Source: Kingdonia uniflora
Taxonomy: Eukaryota > Streptophyta > Magnoliopsida > Ranunculales > Circaeasteraceae
Length of the DNA stretch: 64,000 nucleotides
Reading direction: 5' to 3'
Assembly (NCBI GenBank): GCA_014058105.1
Contig: JACGCM010000325.1
Coordinates: forward strand, 620,001-684,000
Shown: one piece after another, positions 57,061 through 64,000 of the stretch
Numbering within the stretch: the stretch's first letter is position 1
Layout: each line of letters begins with the position of its first letter
Notes under the pieces: generated by a model
Databases searched by the model: none
What the model was told of the DNA's origin: nothing
Seen by the model: the letters and a program-made list of their open reading frames with translations, nothing else
Made by a program: the position numbers and the translations under genes

Positions 57061-57429
57061 ACACGAAAATGGTATTTATGAGATCAGGGGTAGTCAGAAG
57101 CTCTCCCGAGCTTTTCAAAATACCGTATCTACCATCCTAGATACTTCTGACAGATTTGCTGCATAGCAATTATAGGATGCTGATCACCTCAACGATCAAC
57201 TTTCTATGGAGGAGCCCGCAAAATATATCAGTATTGATGGACCTATCAGGGGTACTTTCATAGGTTCTAAGCTGGTTCAACATGAAAAAGATGCTCTCGT
57301 TCAGTTCTTGTAACTAAATCGAGACGTTTTTGGGTGATCTTTCGAAGAAATGCCTGAGGTCGATCTGGCCAAGGCATGTCACAAATAGGCCATCATCATC
57401 AGCGTCACAGCGGCCAAACAAAAATAGTG

Positions 57430-57800
57430 ACGACTTTCACCTCGTTTTCCAAATGAAGTTAACATCGAGATCGAGAAATTGATCAAAGTAGGATTCATTC
57501 GAGATGTCAAATATCCAGACTGGATATCCAATATTGTCGCTGTCCCAAAGATGAACGGAAAAGTTTAAGTTTGCGTAGATTTCACCGATCTTAACAAACA
57601 TACTCCATAGGATAGTTTCTCTCTTCCCAATATTCATCAAATCCTCGATTCTACAGTAGGCCATGACCTCCTATCTATGATAGATGCTACTTTGGGATAC
57701 AATCAAATTCCACTTTTAGAAGAATATCAAGAAAAAACAACTTTTATCACTAAAAGAGGTCTTTATCGCTATCGTTGGCTATTCTTATGACTCCGTGGTT
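57430..57800 (+). pseudogene. Tat-3 reverse transcriptase, truncated before the catalytic box
   Basis: FPNEVNIEIEKLIKVGFIRD, ISNIVAVPKMNGKV, VCVDFTDLNKHTP, LLSMIDATLGYNQIPL and FITKRGLYRYRWL are present. The family next has MPFGL.NA.. and the YIDD box, but here the sequence runs straight into the RNase H linker at about 57800. A deletion of roughly 250-300 bases has removed the catalytic centre. Tat-1 and Tat-2 keep it. Confidence 0.8.
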
Positions 57801-58300
57801 ATACCAAGCGAGGAAAAGTTCAGCCAAATATAGAGGTCATATGGACACAAAAATGCAAAGCAGATTTTCAGGATCTCAAAACCTATTTGGGGAAGTCTCC
57901 TATAATAAGCACCCCAACAGATAATGATGAATTTATTATCTACCTAGCAGTCATAAATACTTCACTCAGCCCGGTTCTCATTCGCTTTGAAGGAAAAATT
58001 GAGAAACCAGTCTACTTCATCAGTAAAACCCTCACTCTAGCGGAAGCAAGGTACTTTAAAATTGAGAACTTCATCTCACTCTTATTTACACTTCACAGAA
58101 ACTGAAGCGCTACTTCCAAGCTCTTTCAGTCAAAGTCATGACGAACTACCCACTTCGGGAAGTTCTATCCAAGAAAGAAAAATCAAGGAGAGTGCAACAG
58201 TAGTTAGTCAACATGGGAGAACATGATATCAAGTTCAAACAAAGTCATTCCCAGAAGGGTCATGCTGTTGCCGATTTTCTCGCAGATTTTCTAATGGAAG
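57801..58300 (+). pseudogene. Tat-3 RNase H
   Basis: IWTQKCKADFQDLKTYLGKS, DEFIIYLAVINTSLSPVLIR, KPVYFISKTLTLAEARYFKI, LREVL near 58165 and GHAVADFLADFL near 58258 follow the Ty3/gypsy RNase H in order. The first metal-binding Asp in LYLAVS-type context is replaced, as is common in this lineage. A frame change near 58105-58210 interrupts it. Confidence 0.75.
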
Positions 58301-58761
58301 ATCCTGAGTGGGAGGAGCATGACCCTGACCTTACAGAAGAAGCACCTAAAGATCTACCCCCCAAACCGTTTGATGAACAAGCTGTATGGATTACAAAAAA
58401 GGGGTGGAGACTTCTTACGGATGGATCAGCAGGACCCGCAGGGTCAGGAATCGGAATCGTATTGATTACCCCTTCCACTGACAGAATTGAGAAGTCAATC
58501 CGCATGGATTTTGAGGCCTCAAATAATGTTACCGAATGCGAAGCTCTCATTCATGGACTCGACCTCGCTCTTGAGCTCGATGTCCCCAAACTCTTAGTTT
58601 ACACAGATTCACTAGACATCATCTACCATTACTCTGAAAAATATAAGAAGAATAGGAAGATGATCAAATACATAGCCCGCGTTGCATATAGGATGTGCAA
58701 ATTCACAAGAGCAACTCTCGACTATCTTCCTCGAGGCAAAAATAAGACACCGATTCCTTAG
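58213..58761 (+). pseudogene. Tat-3 archaeal-type RNase H (aRNH)
   Basis: An uninterrupted 182-codon frame. After the RNase H tail, the aRNH reads WRLLTDGSAGPAGSGIGIVL, FEASNNVTECEALIHGLDLA and LLVYTDSLDIIYHYSEKY. The acidic residues of DGS, TECEA and YTDS, expected to bind metal, are all kept. This second RNase H defines the Tat lineage. It is the best preserved enzyme in the element and the annotated ATG lies inside the preceding domain. Confidence 0.88.
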
Positions 58762-59129
58762 CATATCTAGCCGGGGTCTTGGGTACAGAAGCTCGGTATC
58801 TCTAGATCGAAATCATTTCAACCCTCAGTATTGATCGCATTTCTTTATGCATGATCAACACTGGGGGCGATAAAGGGGAAAATGACGATTGGCGAAAGCC
58901 TTTCTTAGTTTATTTAGGTATCAACAACAAATGCGAATGACCACTTCTAACAGATCTGAAGGAGCGTCGACAGCTGATAGACAATTCAAAGTGCTGCAGA
59001 AATCAAGTACCTCTCCAAACCAAAAGTAGATAAAATACTCTGCGAACCACATGAAGTGACTTGTGGCTCCTATGCCGCAGGTCGATTACTACCAAGCAGA
59101 GCTATTACACAAGGAGTATTCTAGCCCGA

Positions 59130-60046
59130 CATGCAGAAGCAAGCAGTGGAGTACTTACGCAGATATGACGTTTGCTAAAGACATGGACACATGATACGTT
59201 CCCCTGCACTCGAACTCCATACAAACAAGTTATTCTGGCCATTCAAAAGATGGACACTTGATCTCGTCGGTAAATTCCCTAACTCTCCAGGTAACCGCCG
59301 TCACCTATTCATAGCTACCAACTATTTTACAAAATGGGTAGAAGCAAGTCTACTATGTCGAACCAGAGAAGAAGATGTCATCTATTTTATCTAGGAACAC
59401 ATCATCACTCGGTTTGGGTGCCCCCACCTAATTCGTATCAATAACGGGCCCCAATTTGTTAAAAAAAAAATCGTAACTTTCCTCAACCAACATAATATCA
59501 TCCACTCACCATCTAATCCTTACTATCTTCAAGGAAATGGCCAGGCCTAAATCACCAACAAAACCATCGTGGATGGACTCAAAAAATGACTTTACTCATA
59601 GAAAAAAGGGAATTGGGTACGAGAGCTGCCTCATGTCCTATGGGCATAACGTACCACTCCCCGACAGCCAACCGAATGTACCCCATTCCACCTTGCATAT
59701 GGCACTAAGGCCATCATTCCTTGTGTATACCATCATCCAGTTCAAATTGGCTTGCAATCTTAAAATGATCAATAAAACACGGGAATGCGTCATCGCTAAC
59801 CTAGGTCGATATAATTATATGTTAGCCATATCGTACAACAGCCGAGTCAGAAATCGTACCTTCCAAATTGATGATCTCAACCTCAGAGAGATTCCTCAAC
59901 ATTGCAAAGAGCCTCACACTGGAAAATTAGCCAATAATTGGGAGGGTCTATTCATTATCACAGGCCTCTCAGACCTGGGATCAATTTATCTCATGATAGA
60001 AGAGGGAATCCCCATTTCAAATCCTTGGAATACTAGGCGACTGTAA
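59130..60046 (+). pseudogene. Tat-3 integrase
   Basis: The core reads WPFKRWTLDLVGKFPNSPGN, LFIATNYFTKWVEASL, IITRFGCPHLIRINNGPQF and NPYYLQGNGQA, stop, ITNKTIVDGLKK. The C-terminal end reads GKLANNWEGLFIITGLSDLG and PWNTRRL. In the DD35E triad the first Asp (TLDLVG) is kept, the second (SDNG) is Asn (INNG), and the Glu after GNGQA is a stop. Integration is therefore impossible. The N-terminal zinc finger near 59150 is degenerate. No chromodomain is present, as expected for Tat. Confidence 0.85.
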
Positions 60047-60260
60047 TGATACTATCGCTAAGCATCTCACTACTCCATTTCCATTTCACGTTTTTGTTTT
60101 GTTAATTCCAAAAGTAAGATTTTCATCTCCATCCAATGAAAATTCTGAACTGATCAATGAAAGTTCCAAGTTTTTTACAACATCTGTCTACTCACGTAGA
60201 TTTAACTGCATTCTATAGATTAAAGCATAGAAAATACTAGCTTTCAATCGATCTTATACC
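60047..60260 (+). other. Tat-3 3' spacer, non-coding
   Basis: Between the polyprotein end and the tandem repeats; nothing recognisable. Confidence 0.4.
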
Positions 60261-60743
60261 AGTTAAATCAAGAATAACACTTGGTTTGGATGACTCTACT
60301 AAATCTCTACGATTGAAACAAATGTAGAAACTTTTTTTATATCAAAGGCTCAACAAAACATAAGATAGGATAAAGGTAATACTAACCTTTATCTACTTCA
60401 ACTTGTTTGGGATATTATACCAGTTAAATCTAGGATAACACTTGGTTTGGATGACTCTACTAAATCTCTGCGAAGTAAACAAATGTAGAAACTTGTTTTA
60501 TATCAACGACTCTAGCAGGCATAAGATAAGACAAAGGTAATACCAGCCTTCATCTCTTTCAATTTGTCTACAACATTACTATAGTTAAATCAAGATTAAC
60601 TTGGTTTGACTTACTCAACTCATCTCAGTAATTAGAACAAATGTAAAAACTTGTTTTATATCAAATACCCCGCCAGATATAAGATAAGGCAAAGATCATA
60701 ATAGCTTTCATCTATTTCAATATGTCTGCGACAGATATTATTT
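60261..60743. repeat. 161-bp tandem repeat, three units
   Basis: AGTTAAATC marks unit starts at 60261, 60422 and 60583, a constant 161-bp period. Shared phrases include AACACTTGGTTTGGATGACT, ACAAATGTAGAAACTTG, TTTTATATCAA and AAGATAAGACAAAGGTAATA. Units 1 and 2 are closest; unit 3 is more diverged. Confidence 0.92.
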
Positions 60744-61123
60744 ATTTTCAGGTCACATTATACTGGATTCTTTTCTATTATTAGGAGGCCAGCCAAGCTT
60801 TACCCAACAGCAGGAGGTCGATCAGAATTTAGTCTGCGAGTTACAGCAACTCTGTAACTCTATATCAGATCAGTAGGTATAGGGTCTAAATTTATTTCTA
60901 TGAAAGCCATACAGTTCCCTCGATCTATATTAACTCTGCAAATGCATCCCTTGTCAGACAAATTCTTGAACAAGGTATCTCATTCTAACTCAAGTCTTTT
61001 TACTTCCTTTACAAAATACTCAACAGTCGACTTTAACAGGTCTGAGCGTAATGTATGAGATACGACTATCTTTAAAAAGTGAGATCTCACCTTCTCGAGG
61101 CGTGACTCCAAAATCGTATACAG
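60744..61123 (+). other. Non-coding spacer between tandem repeats and antisense gene
   Basis: It should hold the 3' end of the antisense transcript. I see no gene. Confidence 0.4.
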
Positions 61124-62192
61124 TCACTTCTGATGTGCCATTTCCCTTTCTTTTAAAGCATCAAAAGCTATACTCTCTTCTAATTTTATGAGGGCTTTAG
61201 CTGATTCAGCTTGATTAATGGCCTCTAGGTCCACCACCTGAGCGTGAAGTCTCTTAATTTCTACATTCAACTCTTCCCTGGCCGAAATATCCTTTAACAA
61301 GTCATCTTTCTTCTTCATTAGAATTTCCTTCGCCCTGATTTTCCCTTCCAAGACCTTCTCCCTGACAAGAGCAGCATCCAACATATGTTGGCACTCCCTT
61401 AAGTTTGCATTCCCTATTTGCACATGCCCTTGAATTTGAGCTACGTCGCCTTCCAGTTCCCTAATTCGACCTGACAGGCTAACTGCATCCCTTTAGACTA
61501 GGGGAACTTTAACATCATTTATACTCCTCCTCAAGCGCTCTCCAGCCTCGGCGTTCCTGACACGCGCGTTGGTTTGCGCCAATTCAGTCATCAATCGTGC
61601 CACCCTCTCATTTAAATCGTTACACTTTTGTTGCATAGCCCGAAACTCCATATCCATGGCAGGTAGGGATATATGCAAGTGTTCGGCTGTAACTTCTGAA
61701 GCTGGTAGATTATCAAGCTTCCTTCAACTCATTATTTTTTCAATCATTTTTTGTTTCAGTCGCTCCAGCTCGCTTCTACAATTCTGAAGATCATCTCGCG
61801 ATTGTCCCTCCAATCTTTCTAGCGCCTGAATACAGTATTGAGCCATTTCATCCTGCCTACTCTTTACCATCAGCGTGTCAATCTAACTTTGAAGATTTGC
61901 GGTGTGTTCTTTTATCTCCACATGATCTTTTAGCCCTTTATCAATTTTGGCATCTTTCTCCTCGATCTTACGAGTAAGGTCGACAACAGTCTGGGTTGCC
62001 TCAACAAATTTGAAAGGCACCTTTGCATGCTAGTCTTCTCTATCCTCATTCGCCTCCCTCACCTTATCCAACTCCTTTACAAATTCTCGATTACATTAGA
62101 GCGCCTCATCTTCACGCGAAGGAGTTGAATCCAATTTGGCCTGCACAATATAGATACATTATATACAGTTCGATTCAGAACACCCATCAACA

Positions 62193-62230
<38 letters not shown>

Positions 62231-64000
62231 ACTACTTTTAAACTTAAATGTCGAAGTACAATCTTAAATGGATGCTCCATGACATATATTTCGAGGTCTA
62301 AGGTATTTGTTTTCTATATGCTACTTAATCTAAAACGATGAATTTTTCTATGCACTATATTTGTGTTATTTTCCTAAAACTGATAACAAGTTTTTGGTCT
62401 GCCTCTACATTTTATGTTGTCTTATTTACTTGGTAGCTTTATGTTAAAATAACATACAAGTGTAAATGCCTGTTCTGATCTAACCTGCAGATCCGCTTGC
62501 GAAGGCAGCGAAAATGTGGAGATCTCTTTTTCCCTAGCAAGCTCGGTTTCTAGATCTTTTATTCTGAGACTCATTTATCTAAGTGCCTACAGGAGAGTTA
62601 CAAAAAAAAAGGGGCTCAGCCTACAAAAGTCTATTCAATACACACAATCCAACAATTTACAGGACACTTCAAAAATACTCATACAAAGTCATTTCTCTAC
62701 CCTACCTTCTCATTCTTACCCTTTGGGAGTTCAGTGTCATCCCCTTGATTGTCTAGTAGCGTCTGTCGGGAGAAATCGTCCAACCCATCAACAATTCCCA
62801 CCGCAACCTCTTCCACTTCTTCATCATCTCCCTCCTCAACATAGGTGTCTGGCTTAAGGGCATCCACCTTATCCTCAGAATATCTCTTCAACATCAGGTG
62901 GTGCCCGAGCCTTTTGCACTCCACCACCACCTCCTTCAGATTTGCTCTTTCCTTCACTTATAGATGGTCAATCACCACTGCGTGGGAAGCCTTTAGGGCC
63001 TCCTGCTTCTTTACTTCCTTGAGAGCATCAGCCTTCGCTCGAGCTACCTTCTTTTCAAGCTCAATATTCACCTTCTTTAGTTCAGATTTATCCTCTTCAA
63101 CTCTGAGCCAAATCCCCCTCACCAAATAAGCAATCTGCGAAACATAAATGGACCTCAGCGTGAGCTCGAAATGCAATAAATAAATATTTCACATAATCAA
63201 AAATAAAGTCATACCATCTTGCTCATGTCCTCCTCCCCGTGAAGAGCCACTAGCCTGGCCCTTTCCTCCACTTCTTAAAGATCGTCCTCAGCAACAAATC
63301 GCTCTTCATCGACCCCCTGACTTTCTCTAAGGTTAAGTCCTCCTTTTTTCTTTTCCGTTGACCTCACCACTTCCAGTGGTACCAGAGGCCGACAGACACT
63401 TCAGCATCTGATTTTTTGGAAACGCTCGAGCTAATTTGCTCGACGTAATAAACTCCGGTTGAACTAAACTGTCTATTCTAGGGGTCTTGGGAAAGTTCGT
63501 TTGCCCTTCCCCGCCAGTTCCTTTCTTCTTTCTATCATCAGTACCCGCTATCAGCCTGGTCAATTGAGATTTCTAAACTTTTTTCGACTTACTCCTAACC
63601 CTTTTCTTTATGCTAAAGCCAAGTCCTTCCAACATAAATTCGAGCTCAACCTCCTCCTTAGCAACTTCGTCCAACGACGAATCTTTCCACTCCACCTGGG
63701 ACTTCGGGCCTGCCATGCCCATCATTTTTATTACCAGCAAAAGATCACCAGTTCAAACAAATCAAAATTATACTTTATGCATTGTTATACTTACTTTGTT
63801 TTACAGTTCATCATCTCTCTTATGGTAATTACATTTCATCCATATTACGTTGTCATTCCAGGCTCGACCTGCTGAATTCTGATCGAAGAAGCGAGACCGA
63901 GTTGTGCTCGCACATAAATATACCCCACCACTGGCATGATAATTCTTCACCCCATAAAACTGCAATACATCATCAGGGGATATCCTCCTCACTTTCCCCT
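61124..64000 (-). pseudogene. Antisense multi-exon coiled-coil gene in the 3' region of Tat-3 (partial)
   Basis: Minus-strand exons: 5' exon from beyond 64000 to 63795, starting MRRISPDDVLQFYGVKNYHA and including GGVYLCASTTRSRFFDQNSA, reminiscent of plant-transposon (PMD-like) domains; 63709-63215 (SQVEWKDSSLDEVAKEEVEL); 63134 to about 62700 (GIWLRVEEDKSELKKVNIEL); about 62571-62489 (IKDLETELAREKEISTF); 62140-61124 (about 340 codons of heptad-rich coil, ending REMAHQK). Splice-like borders fit: donors GTAAGT (63794) and GTATGA (63214), acceptors TTTCGCAG before 63134 and TGTGCAG before 62140. A few in-frame stops, mostly TAG or TAA, occur in otherwise open exons, so the copy is decayed. Function unknown. 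Exon joins are inferred. Confidence 0.65.
62197..62227. repeat. (TA)n microsatellite
   Basis: About 15 TA dinucleotides inside the inferred last intron of the antisense gene. Confidence 0.95.

Larger units (their letters stand above)
54203..64000 (+). mobile_element. Tat-3: Tat-lineage Ty3/gypsy element with antisense gene, runs off the window
   Basis: The order is LTR, primer site, gag, protease, RT, RNase H, archaeal-type RNase H, integrase, 161-bp tandem repeats, then an antisense multi-exon coiled-coil gene. The 3' LTR must lie beyond 64000. The five bases before the LTR are GATAT; their partner is outside the window. Extra antisense ORFs and 3' tandem repeats are known traits of several Tat lineages (for example Grande and Ogre relatives). 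Confidence 0.85.

Noticed and set aside
58260..58550. 96-codon minus-strand frame
   Set aside because: Antisense shadow of the archaeal-type RNase H coding sequence.
62077..62280. Frames across the TA repeat on both strands
   Set aside because: Artefacts of the (TA)n tract in an inferred intron.
1..64000. tRNA, rRNA, CRISPR or prokaryotic operon structures
   Set aside because: None seen; direct repeats here are transposon LTRs, microsatellites or tandem units, and coding sequences are plant-type.

Overview
This window looks like repeat-rich intergenic DNA from a land plant, most likely a eudicot. Every recognisable coding segment is either a plant transposable-element protein or a fragment of a plant gene, and almost all carry frameshifts or in-frame stops. 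I see no intact host gene, no rRNA or tRNA gene and no CRISPR array. The sequence alone does not identify the species.

Layout. 1-363: unassigned flank. 364-9780: rearranged long LTRs of a Tekay/Del-like Ty3/gypsy element, with 5-bp flanks CATTT/CATTC. 9781-12085: non-coding DNA with TTCGAACG-rich repeats and a B3-domain gene scrap. 12090-16694: minus-strand Tat-lineage gypsy element (Tat-1). 16918-17260: LINE reverse-transcriptase scrap. 17606-21128: hAT element with TTF-type transposase on the minus strand, bounded by a perfect 8-bp duplication GGTTTAGG. 22019-22600: two tRNA-derived SINE-like elements. 22790-26437: second Tat element (Tat-2, plus). 26438-28383: LTR fragments, including a minus-strand Copia LTR.

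28384-~54095: an Athila-like element (5' LTR, tRNA-Asp-type primer site, gag, protease, 3' LTR) split by an ~18.0 kb CACTA (En/Spm) element at 35253-53250. 54203 to the window end: third Tat element (Tat-3, plus) with LTR, primer site, gag, protease, deleted RT, two RNase H domains, integrase, a 161-bp tandem repeat and a multi-exon antisense coiled-coil gene.

The most striking object is the CACTA element. It carries both of its own genes (TNP2-type transposase 40525-43799; TNPA/Transposase_24-type protein 44089-46182). It also carries pieces of at least four unrelated plant genes: an ATP-dependent 6-phosphofructokinase split around a cullin-1-like segment (36700-39612, minus), a chloroplast TRCF/Mfd-like helicase (46888-47880, plus, introns kept) and a D-type cyclin (51172-52091, plus, introns kept). 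A LINE fragment lies between the last two. Capture of gene fragments by CACTA elements is established (soybean Tgm-Express1 is an example). This combination of a glycolytic enzyme, a ubiquitin-ligase scaffold, a repair helicase and a cell-cycle regulator, with one gene lodged inside another, is unusual.

The nesting gives an order of events: Athila came before the CACTA insertion, and the Copia, hAT and Tat elements accumulated around them. All calls come from reading translated frames and motifs by eye; no database search was run.
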